Below, piece after piece: positions 24,673 to 36,600 of a DNA stretch of 64,000 bases; positions within the stretch are counted from its first letter, which is position 1; each line of letters opens with the position of its first letter. Both the position numbers and the translations under genes were made by a program. The DNA is from Camarhynchus parvulus (taxonomy: Eukaryota; Chordata; Aves; Passeriformes; Thraupidae), in NCBI RefSeq assembly GCF_901933205.1, contig NC_044574.1, forward strand, positions 6,842,733 to 6,906,732, given 5' to 3'. A model generated the notes under the pieces. That model worked only from the letters and a program-made list of their open reading frames with translations. It was not told the origin of the DNA and ran no database searches.

Positions 24673-27600
24673 GTCTGACTCCTGTTTCTGTGGCCTTCTC
24701 CTGGGAATCACAGAGGACTCCAGCAGGCAGGTGCCCAGCTCTTCAGGAAAACATTACCATGTAAAATATTTCACAGTGGCCCATTTTCTCCCAACTGTTT
24801 GTCAGCCATTTGAATAAAACATTGATTATACCACAAGCTGCCAAAACATCATTTAAGCAAATTGCTTGGGGGAAAAAAAGAGTGGAAAGATGTTAGTCAT
24901 AAAACATCACTTTTGTGGTAAAAGAATGTGACAAAAGTATTGCTTTCCTTATTTCTTTAAAAATGAACAGTGCCTGATGCCTTTTTATCTAGTGCTACAA
25001 AATTTAGGTGGGAAAAAAAAATCCTCTAAGATTAAAGAGTTAAGGTACAGTAGGCACAAAGATGTTCCTTTTGTCTTCATGTCCTTAACACATATTGTAT
25101 CTTAGCTTCCTATTTTTCTACATATGCATGTACAGAAGCACAATTATTGTACAAAATGTAATACCAAATCTTGAACACATGTTTTCAATACCACATTCAC
25201 AAAAATTCAGAGCATAGATGCACACACAAGTCTTGATGGTTGGAGAGCTGTGAAAATGTACCTTGCAGAGAAATGTCAGACACTCACTCTTCTGAAGTCA
25301 TCAAAAAGATCAAGGGCGGGGATGTTATTTCAGCGTCAAAAAGACTACACTTTTTCTTCAAAGACCGTATATATCAGATATCAAAATACTTTTTAACATA
25401 GCACAGAATGACTGAAAGCTAAAGACATCCCAACAGGAAATACGTCACAATTATTGAACCGAGTGGGTGAGTCTGAGGAAAAGAATTGCAAAAGTAAATG
25501 GTGGGTTCCCAGCTCCCGAAGAGTCCCTCAGATGTTGCAATCTTCATAGAAACAAGGCACTTGGATGTGTGTAGAAGTTATTCAGTCTAATGTGATGGCT
25601 CTGTCATGACAAAGGACAGAGGAGAAACAAATCTGGATCCTTTTTTCCTTAAAATACATAAGTGCAAGGCTGATCAATCTCTGTTCTCCACCCTCCTTCC
25701 CCAAAATATACTAGGAAATGGGCAATGCTGATTTACCAAACTCTACACTGATGTTTATTATTATTATTCTTAAATTTTTGTTATGATAGTGCCTAAAGTG
25801 CAGGACACAATATAACCTTTACACAACCAAATTACTTCTGTCTACAGGCCCCTGTGTTCACATCCAGGAGAAAAGCTCTCTTCCAATGTGTTACTTGTCA
25901 CTGGACCTCATGGGAGAATCTGAGTGTCCCACAAGCAAATTTGAAGCAGAAATAAGTATTCAGGAAAGCAGGCAAATAAAATGAGTGATATAATCATCAC
26001 ACACAGAGCTGATTGAAGAATTTGCATCCCACCCTCCTTTTACCCTAAGGACTATTTTCTGTATTTAACGTGAACCTGTCCCCCTGTTATATGTAGGATA
26101 GGAGAGCTCCAAAGCCTCAATAGCTGATTGTCCTTAGCATCCTCACCTTAAAAATATCCATTGTGACCAAATATGTGCAGACAGCAAAAGCCTCAGTCTC
26201 CACTGAACGCTGCAGCTACTGAAGGCAGCTGAAGGTTTTCAGGGAAGGGAGCTAAAAGACTGCTAGAAACCCCATTCTTCATATCTGCCACAAAACAGAC
26301 CCTAACCAGAGCATACCCTCCAATAATTCATCTCAGCTACCGAGCTTAGGATCACAAGAGACAGCCTGTTGGACTGAACTGGTTAACATTTGCCAGAGTT
26401 TGGCTTTGGGGGTGCTCATATACTTCTACTGCTGGCCTTCTTCTCTGGTTTTCATTTACAGCCTTTTCCCTCTTTCAGATCTGCTATATTTTATTGCCTC
26501 TATTTCAAGATTTTAGTAATTTGAGTATTCTGAGGCATATTTTTAGCATATTACTTGACTTCATGAAATAGATAATGTATTTCTAACTATGTTTAATAGG
26601 AGTGAAATGCTGTAATTTTTTGTTCTGTTATGAGAATACAACCTGCAGAAGTCTGGCTTTCTAAGGAATGTATTGCTGCTAAGATGGTTTTCCTATACAG
26701 TGAAATAGAGGTGAAACTACATATGGGTCATTAAAACATCAAACAAAAAAAAATACAAGTAATCATTTGCAGAGATAAAGAAATATATATAATTTCATTT
26801 TGTTTCCAATGTTGACTTTTTAAAAGAAATCTACTTGCCTCCTGCAAAGTATGAAGTTTCTGTCATCTGTTTCTTTTACATTACCTTTCAGTTATTCACA
26901 ATGGCCCCATCCCTGTTGCTTTTGCTGCTACTGCTCCAGGGTGCACAAGGTTTTTGTGCTGAATTTATGGGTTTGTGGAGAGCATCAGCACTGGTGATCA
27001 CAGGCAGGCTCAGGCTGGTGGGACCAAGGTTCTGGAAGCAGCATTGCTGATGCTCCCAGCAGGGAAATGTTTCAGAGCAGAAACAAAAACTCTGGGCAAA
27101 GCTGAGAGCAGAGAGATCCAACCAAGTGCTTGTGATGGCTCTTTCTAATTGTAGCTTCAACAAAGCTCAGGAAGTCATGACAAATTACAAACTTTGCTCT
27201 GAGGGAGAAATACGGGGAATTTTTGCACTGCCAACTCTGTTTCCAACCATCTCGGGTACCTCCTTGGTTTGGTTGTTTTGAAAAGAAAGGCGCTTAAACC
27301 CACTGCACAACTTCTCATACGTGAGATCACTTAATGAAGAAACCCAGTGTGTGAAAGCACAGTCTGCCAGAGGAGGAAAGATACTTATATTCAGGTGCAG
27401 GGCAGAACAGGGGAAAAAAGTGTGTTTGTGTTTTGTTGAGAAGGGTTCGCCCTGAGTTCATCCCACTTTGTGGTTATGATCTGAGCTGCCCACATTCTGT
27501 ACACAGCCAACACAGAGACAGACACTTCCAAAAGAGGATTTCCCTACAAAAAATATCTAAGTCACACCTGGAGGCATCTTTCTCTGCACTGTGCACAGAG

Positions 27601-28814
27601 GATGCTCTGGTAGCTAAAATCTGTGAAGAGTGACCCAGGTCACCCAGAGAGCACAGTGAAGCTCCTCATCACACCCAGGGCAGAGCTCTGAGCTCAGAGC
27701 TTCTCTGAGCATTGTGCTTTGAATTCCAGTCCTCTGCGAGCTCTTAGAGACTGGTCTATAAAATGAGAGGGTCACACACCACAGCAAATGAACTCCCAGA
27801 AAGCAATTACCTTTGGAAAATTGATGGATTCCTATAGGTTTCTCATAGGGTGAGAGCTACTAAAGATCACATTGGAGAACTGAAACCAGGATGAGAGGGC
27901 ACCTGTGAAACCCCATTAGCAGCTCCCTCACAAGCTCCTGTTTTGCTGGTCTGAACCCCTGGCAGGGAGATTTTCTAATGATATGAATCACAATGACACA
28001 ACAAATGAATTAAATCAGCAAACTCCCATTTTGTTTGCAAGGCTCAGTTTTCATTATTTCCCATTGCAAAGGAAGTGCAGGACTAAAACATCTGGTCCTG
28101 TTGATGGGCTCTCAGCCAAAGCTTCAATGCCTGCCACTGAGCTGAAACAACAGCAGCCTAATCTCAGTATTGTCTTTAGCCTTCTCAAAAACTTCTCCTC
28201 CCCAGTGAGAAAGCAGAAAGAAATCTTCCCTCGGTGTTTTATTTCAGGCATAGCATGTTCAGCTGCATCCAACAGCAGATACTTTCCTTCCACAATCCTC
28301 CCACTTCCTAAAGGCAATGAATGTTCAGACCAGGGGGTTCATCAGGGATAAGCAATTAATTTTTCTCAAAAGATATTTTTTACCAAGGTCAGGTTTTGCA
28401 GGAAATGGTACCTTATTTCTGAACTGCTGGGAAATGATTCCAGGGAATGTGGGAGAGCAGCGAGAAGTCCCAGTAGAAATGAAGGAATTTAATGTCTGAG
28501 ATCCTGATAAGATTCAGGGGAAAATATATTTCAGACCAAATTCTCACACCCATGTTTCTACAAAGTGCCTGAATGCAGATAGCCTTATAAATACACTAAA
28601 TTTTACACTTTAAAAAATGTCTGCCATGTCACTAGTGTGAGTCATAATTGATTTTAGCACATCAAAGGCCAAGTCTGTTATAAAGGAAAGAGTTGGACAA
28701 GTTGGGTGGTTTGCTGAACAATATACACTTAGGCCATTTTGTTAGCAAAAAAATATAACAATAAAAAACTCTAAAGTCTCACAGGTTTAATCTGAGAAAC
28801 TACTGGCTGTTTCA
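24673..28814. other. Unique AT-rich sequence, no gene recognised
   Basis: No repeat family recognised. A CRE-like TACGTCAC lies at 25441-25448, a short ATT run near 25757 and a short AT run near 26785. Open frames up to 122 codons (27983-28351 plus) have no domains. Confidence 0.5.
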
Positions 28815-29185
28815 GGAGAGGAAAAAAACTCTTGCAATAAGCAGATCACCTGTATGCAATAAGACATCAAAAAAACCTAATTCTATAAATACATCAGCAA
28901 GAAAAGAAGAGTTAAGAAGAATCTCCATCCTTTATTGGATGAGGTGGGAGTCACAGGGAAACAGGATGAAGAAAAGGGTGAGGTATTTAATGCCTTCTTT
29001 ACTTCAGTCTTTAACAGTGAGATCAGTTGTTCTCTGGGTACTCAGCCCCTTGAGGGGGAAGATGGGGATGGGGAGCAGAATGAAGCCCCCATAACCCAAG
29101 GGGGAATGGTCAGAGATCTGCTGCATCACTTAGACCCACACAGGTCTGTGGGGCTGGAGGGGATCCACTCAGGAGGACTGAGGGA
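28815..29185 (+). pseudogene. CR1 LINE ORF2 remnant, 5' part (RT N-terminal region)
   Basis: Plus-strand translation from 28881 gives FYKYISKKRR, then KKNLHPLLDEVG, then EKGEVFNAFFTSVFN, then a D-x-HRSVGLEGIHSGGLR segment. This is the order of the linker and start of the reverse-transcriptase domain in CR1 ORF2 (family pattern: GFYKYI..., P-L-L-x-E, VLNAFFASVF, K-S-M-G-P-D-G-I-H-P-R-V-L-R-E). An in-frame stop just before FYKYI and later frameshifts show it is dead. It is interrupted at 29186 by the solo LTR and resumes at 30094. Confidence 0.88.
29181..29185. repeat. Target-site duplication, left copy (AGGGA)
   Basis: AGGGA directly precedes the TG that opens the LTR and recurs directly after its closing CA at 30089-30093. 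Removing the LTR and one copy restores continuous CR1 context. Confidence 0.8.
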
Positions 29186-29286
29186 TGTTGCGATCCGTCC
29201 TAGTGAATGGGTAACGTGATGATTTCAAGGTGCAAAAGAACAAACAAAGGCACAGGGGATTTGCAGAAACAATCAACAAATGCAGT

Positions 29287-29292
29287 TTTATT
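29287..29292 (-). promoter_or_regulatory. LTR polyadenylation signal AATAAA
   Basis: TTTATT on the plus strand is AATAAA on the minus strand, about 100 bp from the U5 end of the LTR. It marks the R region's 3' side in the inferred orientation. Confidence 0.6.
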
Positions 29293-29406
29293 GAAATGAC
29301 CACAACAGAAATGCGTTGGTGAGGGGAACTGGGGAAAAGAGGAGAAGATAAGGAAAAGAGGGAGGAGAGGAGGGGAGATGGGTATAGCTACCGAAATGTG
29401 ATGCTG

Positions 29407-29413
29407 CTTTTAT
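29407..29413 (-). promoter_or_regulatory. LTR TATA-like box ATAAAAG
   Basis: CTTTTAT on the plus strand reads ATAAAAG on the minus strand, about 115 bp upstream of the AATAAA. This is a suitable position for the LTR promoter. Transcription would leave the LTR towards lower coordinates, into the 5' half of the CR1 remnant. Confidence 0.5.
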
Positions 29414-30088
29414 CCTTCGAGGTCCAGCCGTTGAAGCTTGCCAGGCCATGTGTGGGGAGATCTCGAAAGGCACGGCTGATCTGGACCCCAGTTATACTTT
29501 CTTTCATTGGGGGAAGGGGAATGGTTTCTCAGACGAAACAAAGGTCTTCAGCGGGGAGGAAAGAATAGGGGTACACAAACTCAAACCAGGCAACAAGCAA
29601 GGACTGTTGTTTTCATGGCCCAGTGCTCGCACCTGTGCTCGCTGTGGGCAGCTTTTCCTCCCCCCACACTGCACATCTACCCCGAGCTGGGGGGGGGTTC
29701 AGTCCCAGCCTCTGGAAGAAGGTGCAAGGGGGGTTTCTTGCACAGAGGCTTCTTGTCTTGGTTCTTTGATGAAGAGGCCTACATCTCTGCTTGTCTGTCA
29801 TGATGATTGAAGGCGGGCAAGAGGGGTCTTCTCTTGGAAGAGGGACCACCCCAAAGCTCAAACCAGCCAGGCCATGAGGTGGGGAGAAAGTCCAGGTCCA
29901 TTGTTCAGAAAAGGGCAGAATGCCTCTTCAAGTTCAGAGTGGCGTGTAGCAAACAACACCTGTGGAAACAGTGAGCTAAGAGGCACATGACTCCCCCCCC
30001 TCCACTGGCTCAACATTTTTTAACTTTTTGGTGGTCTTCATGGCAATCGTGAGGCAAAAATGAAGGATATTTCGGACAGACTCTCACA

Positions 30089-30093
30089 AGGGA
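30089..30093. repeat. Target-site duplication, right copy (AGGGA)
   Basis: Exact match to 29181-29185, immediately after the terminal CA of the LTR. Confidence 0.8.
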
Positions 30094-30390
30094 GTCATGG
30101 ATGGGCTCACTGAGCCACTGCGGCATTTACTGGCAGTCCTGGTTCCCTGGGGGGTCCCAGGTGACTGGAGGTCACCAAATGTGAGACTCATCTACCAGCA
30201 GGGGCTGGAGGAGGATCTGGGAGCTACATGCCTGTCAGGGTGACCTCAGTGTGCCAGGAAAGGTCACGGGGCAGATCTTCTGGATGTGATCCCACAGCAT
30301 GTGCAGGACAATCAGGGCATCAGGCCCAGCCAGCGTGGGTCAGTGACACTTACTCAAATCCCACTTGAATAACCTGACACTTCCTGATTT
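30094..30390 (+). pseudogene. CR1 LINE ORF2 remnant, 3' part (RT region)
   Basis: Continues the CR1 reading after the LTR. EPL, then VPGDWR-x-x-NV-x-LIYQQG-x-EEDLG, then a frame change to a VPGKV-x-GQI segment, then HVQDNQGIRPSQRG. These follow the order of the CR1 RT fingers/palm pattern (GEVP-x-DW...NV-x-PI-x-KKG...EDPGNYRPVSLTSV-PGK...QHGF). Stops and at least one frameshift are present. Similarity fades by about 30390, so the catalytic YxDD part is missing. Confidence 0.85.
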
Positions 30391-31061
30391 ATTTCTTCCT
30401 ACTTTGAAATAACTGTGTTTCTACAGGATGTTTTAAATATTGCTTGCACATTGAGAAAGATGGCTACAACTATTGTCCTGCAAAGAAGAGAAGAAAAAAT
30501 GAACTGATGTGGTTGGTCCCCAGCTCTGCCTGTGGCTTTGCCAGCAGGGTCTGTAGGAATGCTCAGGATCTCTAGGAAAAATCATATTGTTACTTTCTTG
30601 GGTATTTGTGTTTTAAATCTCTGTGAGTGATCTTGCAGAGAGGACAAGGTGATGGAAAGCAACCACTCATAAAAAACAGCCAGCTCCCCAAGAATCACAC
30701 TAATACCCAGGAAAGTGCTGCTTAAGCTCCAGTAGCAATCACTTTTCCATGTCATCCAAATGCTGCAGCACTGAAGAGAATTTTCTTTCTGTCTGAAACT
30801 GACATCACAGCTTCCTTTAAACAGCCATTACTGCTCCAGATGCTGGCAAGTATTCCTTAAGTCAAACATGCCCCAGCAGATGTGGTATCTCACCCTTTTG
30901 GTGCTCACATTTTTGGGTGAGCTTTCAGCAGACACCTTTACATTTGGTACCCCTTTCCTCCTCCCTCCCCTCAGCAGGCAAATGAAGCTGAGCAGCATCA
31001 CAGACTGAATTTAGCTCATCCTGAAGTGAGAAAATTCCAGACAACTCATTCCAATTTTATG
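30391..31061. other. No gene or repeat recognised
   Basis: Unique sequence between the CR1 remnant and the tetranucleotide array. No supportable feature. Confidence 0.5.
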
Positions 31062-31251
31062 TCCTTCCTTCCTTCCTTCCTTCCTTCCTTCCTTCCTTCC
31101 TTCCTTCCTTCCTTCCTTCCTTCCTTCCTTCCTTCCTTCCTTCCTTCCTTCCTTCCTTCCTTCCTTCCTTCCTTCCTTCCTTCCTTCCTTCCTTCCTTCC
31201 TTCCTTCCTTCCTTCCTTCCTTCCTTCCTTCCTTCCTTCCTTCCTTCCTTC
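31062..31251. repeat. (TTCC)n microsatellite, about 47 perfect units
   Basis: About 190 bp of uninterrupted TTCC/GGAA tetranucleotide, with no visible impurity. The strict pyrimidine/purine strand bias could support triplex (H-DNA) formation. Translated frames of FLPS or KEGR repeats here are artefacts. The purity suggests a recently expanded and probably polymorphic locus. Confidence 0.98.
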
Positions 31252-31894
31252 TCAGAGAATATAAAATACACAGAACAGATGAAAAATGCATTAGTAGCCT
31301 CTTTGTTTTTCTTTGGATGACAATACCTAATAAGTTAAGCTTAGCCTATAGCAAAGCAGTCCCAGATGGCCAGGTCTGTTCTAAATAAGCTGCTTTTATG
31401 AGACCAGGATGTCTAAAAGAAACACACTTCATAAAAGGAGAAAATGTGCAAGACAGAAAAAGTCCAGTAAAAGAAAATCTCTCTTACAAAACTACTACTG
31501 TTCAGACTCTGTATAAACATGATTATCAAAGACATACTTGGGTTTTGTGGGAATTTTTTTCCTTTCTTTTTTTTTTTGCCCAAGTCTAGAAAGGAAATAT
31601 TTTAGTCAGATATTTATATACATTTCCATTCTCCTGAAAAAGAAAAAACTCAAAGGTCCCTTCACTGGATGTGAAAGCTTACCTGATAAAGAGACATCTG
31701 AATCACTTAGCAGTGAGATATGCATTTACTATTAATATATTAACTGCTGAAATTGCATCATTTTTCTAGAGAGAAAGGTATCAATGTTTTCATTAACTTC
31801 CTGTTTTAATCCATGCAGACCTCCAATCTAGATTGTACTGTGACTTTGTAACATGGAGATCTAATCTGATTTTCCTTGCCTTTTGCTTTTATAG
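31252..31894. other. No gene or repeat recognised
   Basis: AT-rich unique sequence with T runs near 31555-31578. It ends in a pyrimidine-rich stretch leading to the candidate exon at 31895. Confidence 0.5.
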
Positions 31895-31945
31895 AGACCC
31901 CAGACTATTCTGAAACCATCTTTTAAGAAACAAATAAGAAAACAG
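31895..31945 (+). other. Candidate 51-bp exon with strong splice sites
   Basis: Upstream is a pyrimidine-rich TTTTCCTTGCC and TTTTGCTTTTATAG acceptor. Downstream is AACAG/GTAAGG, close to the ideal vertebrate donor. The 51 nt are open in only one frame, RPQTILKPSFKKQIRKQ, and the length is a multiple of three. I do not recognise the peptide, which is basic. It is the best-bounded exon candidate in the window, but chance exon-like segments are common in introns. Confidence 0.3.
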
Positions 31946-32058
31946 GTAAGGATTTGAAGGTTTATCATCACTAGGGGATAGCATAACCAATAAATCATTC
32001 TCCATCAGTCAAGTGTTGCCACTCTCCAAGAATCAAGCAAAACCCATTAATTTGTTCA

Positions 32059-32429
32059 AAATCTTATTTAGAGAACACATTGGTATCCGCTTTCCATTAT
32101 TTTGTGTCTTGGAGTTGGATTTTCAATAGTCAAACAGGATTCACAGTCTTGCTGGCACTTTGTGGTGAGTGTTTTTCTCAAAATGTGTAAAGCCTGTTAT
32201 GTAAAATGTAAAAGAACATGCTCACATTGCAGCCTGTCCCTCTGTCACATCCCCTGTGGAAGAGCTATTTTCATGACACAGAGAACTCTGTTTCTACTCC
32301 TTTTGGTTCTAGACAAATGACCTTGAAAAGACTTAAATGCCCACATTCTCACACAGTCCTGGATGATCCCTGAACCTTTGTTTCTTTAATAAACAAACAA
32401 GAAAGCAAAATGGCAGCACATTATTATTA
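32059..32429. repeat. Local duplication, copy A (about 371 bp)
   Basis: Starts AAATCTTATTTA and ends at TTATTATTA after GGCAGCACA. It pairs with 33241-33641 in the same orientation. The last part, 32284-32400, is identical over 117 bp to 33496-33612, whereas the first half carries about ten substitutions and several indels. Near its end it has AATAAA (32388-32393). A short Cys-rich frame (CYVKCKRTCSHCSLSLC) is visible here and, slightly altered, in copy B. No gene family is recognised. Confidence 0.9.
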
Positions 32430-32902
32430 ACAGAATAACCAGAGATTGCACTAATTCCTTTTCTTTTGATCAATTGAACAAGAATACTAAAATCTAGGCA
32501 GCAGAGAAAGGTTCAGGTTTCTTAAATGTATGTCTCACCAACTGCTCAAACAGGCAACTGCAGACTAAAAAAATTCCATTCTGAATGGAATTCTTCTGTT
32601 TAGGCTGGAGGTACTTTGTTTTAGCAGGGGTGCAGCAGGCACAGTGGTTGGTTTCTTTTCCATGAGAAAAATTAATATGTTTTCATTTCAGGTCAGACTG
32701 GGACAATTTTCCTTTTTAATTTCCACTTCAGGCAGCAAATTGAAAAATCAATACTCATCATAGGTTTAATTGCTCTGTCTGTATTCTTTTAACCAACACT
32801 CCAGAACACAGCACAGAAATTGGGGTATAAAAATAGAAAACAGAGAGTGGAAAATCTGCTACCCAATAACTTATGCTGCAAATCTACAGCCCTGTGACTT
32901 AT
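32430..32902. other. No gene or repeat recognised
   Basis: Unique sequence between copy A of the duplication and the CR1. It has no counterpart next to copy B. Confidence 0.5.
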
Positions 32903-33197
32903 TCACAGAATCACAGAATGGTTTGGCTTGGAAGGGACTTCAAAGATCTTCCAGTTCCAACCCTTCTGCCGTGGACAGGGATGCCACCCACTAGACCAGA
33001 TTGCCCAAAGCCTCATCCAACCTGACCTTGAACACTTCCAGGGCTGGAGCATCCACAGTTTCTGTTCCAGGGCCTCACAGTAAAGAATTTCTTCCCAGTA
33101 TCTAATCTACACTCCATCAATTTAAAGCCATTCCCCCTTGCCCTTGTCAAAAGCCCCTCTCTGGCTGTCTTGTAGCCCTTTCAGATTTTGCAGGTTC
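32903..33197 (-). mobile_element. CR1 LINE 3' end fragment
   Basis: Reverse-oriented CR1 landmarks in order: TCACAGAATCACAGAATGG, TTGGAAGGGACTTCAAAGATC, GGACAGGGATGCCACCCACTAGACCAG, CATCCAACCTGACCTTGAACAC, CACAGTAAAGAATTTCTTCCCAGTATCTAATCTA, TTTAAAGCCATTCCCCCTTGCCC, then TCTTGTAGCCCTTTCAGAT. It lies between the two copies of the local duplication. Confidence 0.95.
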
Positions 33198-33240
33198 TCA
33201 TTCACTCACTTTTCATTTCAGTGGGTGCTGAATTTTTTCC

Positions 33241-33641
33241 AAATCTTATTTAAAGAACATATTCCATGAGCAACACAACTATTGGTATCTGCTTTCCATT
33301 ATTTTGTGCCTCGGAGTTGGATTTTCAATAGTCAAACAGGATTCACAGGATTCACAGGATTCACAGTCTTGCTGACGCTTTGTGGTGAGTTTTTTCTCAA
33401 AGTGTGTAAACCCTGTTGTGTAAAATGTAAAAGAACATGCTCACATTGCAGCCTGTCCCTATGCCCCCTGTGGAACAGCTATTTTCATGACACAGAACTC
33501 TGTTTCTACTCCTTTTGGTTCTAGACAAATGACCTTGAAAAGACTTAAATGCCCACATTCTCACACAGTCCTGGATGATCCCTGAACCTTTGTTTCTTTA
33601 ATAAACAAACAAAAAAGCAAAATGGCAGCATGTTATTATTA
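33241..33641. repeat. Local duplication, copy B (about 401 bp)
   Basis: Second copy of 32059-32429. It differs by an insertion of about 20 bp near its start (around ATTCCATGAGCAACACAACT), two extra units of a 9-bp repeat, a loss of about six bases and about a dozen substitutions. It keeps the 117-bp identical block (33496-33612) and AATAAA at 33600-33605. Confidence 0.9.
33339..33365. repeat. 9-bp tandem repeat, three units
   Basis: GGATTCACA is repeated three times in copy B. Copy A has a single unit at the equivalent place, so the expansion followed the duplication. Confidence 0.9.
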
Positions 33642-36600
33642 CCACAAGCACCAGGTGAGGGTACAAAGTGCAGGTGCTACTGACCTAGCATAAATGCAAT
33701 GGAGGGCTGCTGAGCAAACGGATTTAAACACTGGGAGATGACAAATGTTAAAGGCACAAACTACCCAGCCCATTACTTCACCATGTTTTGTTGAGAGTAA
33801 TCACTGATTAAATGCTGGGTCATCAATTGCCAAGCAATGTTTAGCTCTGTATCATCCCAAAGTATCCCTTATCATGGCAGTGTTTGAATGTTCTCAGTTG
33901 GCAGCAGAAACAAGACAGTTGCATTAAGTTAAACCTCAGGATTAAATCTGGTCTCCAGGGCAAAGGCAGAGTGATTAGTACTCCTGTTTATAAACAGAGT
34001 TGCTCTAATCTTTTACTTATAAATTTCCTCCTCCATCTGTTATCCATCAGAGAAGTGAAGCTTTGAGAAATTGTGCAGATGGCTTTAAGGCACTGTAGTT
34101 CTGCTAAGCAATGCCTTGGCTGGCTGGATGTGTACCTTGGAAATGGAACTTTATTTGCCAAAACTGCACCTTTTCTAACCCAAGACCCTGCACTGAAGCC
34201 CAGTGCAAGGCATTTTGTTGTGTTGAAAGATGCAATGTGCAGAACCTGGGCCAAAGGATTAAACTTTCATCATCTGGGTTTGATACTTGAGAGGAAATGA
34301 GTGTTAAGCATCCACTGCATGCCAGGATATATTGAAAGATTCCTTTAGCAATACATGCCAGTATTTTAAAAATAGGGCACATTAGGGGTTTTTATGTGCT
34401 AGAGAACATTATCTCTTCTTAGAGCAAAGTTTTTGTGCCGTGATTGGTTTTTTAGTGAAATGAGGCAATTCTCCACAGTTTTTAAAATTATAGCAGTAGA
34501 ATGGAGAAATCAGGAAAGCAACCAAGGGAAGAGAGACAAAGGGGGTGATAAATAACAAGCAACTCAACAAGAATGCAGGTCTGGGTAGCTTTGGGCTGCC
34601 CACACATGCACATATAACACAGATATCAATCACATCATTGACAGGACCATAAAGAGTATTGGGGAAATTACTGAGAGTCCTGGGACCAAAAAAAAAAAAC
34701 CAACTAAAAAACTAAATAAACAAACAAACAAAAAAGCCCCAACCTGACCAAAATCAATGGTCTTCTGACACTGACTTTTGTAAACCTCAGATTTAACATC
34801 AGAATTCACAAATAATTAGGGTTACATCTGTTATAGTCAATTTCAGACTTGGAAAAGACTTCCAGTCTTAGCCAGGTAGCTTCTGTAATTGCAGATCTCT
34901 TCCCAACATGTTTTTATACATAAATGCAACCTGGTAGGCAAAATACTGAAAAATCCATTAAGATATCATAGGAAGTCTGTGCCCTTTGATAGAAAATTCC
35001 ATGATCTCACAAGCTTGAAAGTTTCTTACTCAGACTGTAACAGAGTAGAGGTTGTAGGATTAAAGAAATAAGTTTTCTGATGCCTCACATATCACAAGAA
35101 ATTGACATGTATTCAAATGAATGACACCATAAAATTCATCAGCACCTCAAGGTACAGGGCCTGACTATCTACTGCAGTAAACTGATATTAACCTAGCACA
35201 CTTTCAAGGTCACCTTTGCACATAATATTCAAAAACCTCGGGACAGCCTGTGTACGGCATCCTCCCAGAACCACCACAAAAGATTTCCAGGACATGTTCT
35301 TTGAGGTTAGTAACTGCATACAATCAGTCTATCATGGATTGCCATGACACTGCACGTAGCCAGACTCCTCTTCATTCAATCTAAACCATTCAGTTGAAAT
35401 CCAGGCTCAAATAAATGTAACTTCTGCACAATTTTGTATTTTCCATATTGCATATAATACCATTAAAGGAAATTTCTCTTTTGTTACCCATCTATTCTTA
35501 GAAGCCTAACACGAGTGGTTGAATATCATTTGTAGAGAACATGCATTTACTCACAGAAGATTTATATGCAGATTTTGCTTTAAGGACTCTGTTCTTTGAA
35601 GAAAACATATTTTTGAGATTAAGACATAGAATCAAGGACAGGAAATCCAGGTGAAGTTTTCAGTTCTGTCCAAAGTTTTCTATGTCACTCTAGGCAAATC
35701 ACTTCACACTGCTTTTTCAACTCTGAATCTCTAGGGTGAAGACTAAAATGGTTCCTCATTTTTCTTGAGTGTGTAAATGCATATAAAAATGTATTAGAGC
35801 CTTTGCTTAGATGAAGAAAACACTCATTTTTTATTTGTGGGAGCCCCTGTAAAATTAAGCTGTCTTGGCTGGGCTGCTAAGTGTCTCTACAGTGCAAATA
35901 TAAATTAATCACTTGATCCATTAGTACTCCAATTTTTCATAAAGTGTGATTCATTTCACCAGCCTAAAAGCTGGAAGTCTAATCTAAGCTGGCCTTCTCA
36001 ACACTGGCCAACAGAGAGAGGCATCTCCAGAGTATAATTTTCCCACTGACAGTAGACACCTGGCACTCCATTTCGCTGCCAAACTTCAGCATCTGTGTCA
36101 CTTGAGATGCTCCTGCAGTGCCCAGCTGCTCTCCAGGACATCCCCTGCCACCTCCACTGGTCATGAGTGGTCTCAGCACCCCATTGCACTGCAAAAGTCC
36201 TTCACTGAAACAGCCAAATAATGCCACTAAGGGTGAGTTCAGCTGTTGTACCTAATTTAGGTGTGCAGTGCAGGTGTCTGTGTGAATCAAGAGTCCAGGC
36301 AGAGGTGCCACCAGCACAGTCAAAGGAGCAGGCAAGTAATTCAGCTGCCCTGGAGCAAATGGCTGCATCTGCCAGCTGAAAAGCTCTGCAGGCTCCTCCA
36401 GCCACACAGACCTTAGATCATCTAATGCTTTGGATTCAGAAGAGTTTTTTGCCCCATTTAGAACAGCACAGAATTTACTTAAGAAATTAATTTAATTTAT
36501 TTATTTAAGAAATTACAAGCAGTTATTGGCAAGCCAACTCCTCTATTAAACAGTGCTCCAAAATACAAAAATGACACAGCCCCTAATGTGTAAAACTTTC

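Larger units (their letters stand above)
29186..30088 (-). mobile_element. Solo LTR of an endogenous retrovirus (903 bp)
   Basis: The segment begins TGTTGCGATCC and ends ACTCTCACA (TG...CA), is flanked by AGGGA duplications and interrupts the CR1 ORF2 remnant. On the minus strand it has a TATA-like ATAAAAG (29407-29413) and AATAAA (29287-29292) about 120 bp apart, giving a U3-R-U5 order with U5 ending near 29186. It carries many more CpG dinucleotides than its surroundings, which suggests a fairly young insertion. No internal viral genes are present, so it is probably a recombined solo LTR. The opening resembles passerine ERV LTRs from memory. A 5-bp duplication is often seen with ERVL-like elements but does not settle the class. 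Confidence 0.87.

Noticed and set aside
31011..31388. Open frames with FLPS or KEGR repeats on both strands
   Set aside because: Direct translation of the (TTCC)n microsatellite.
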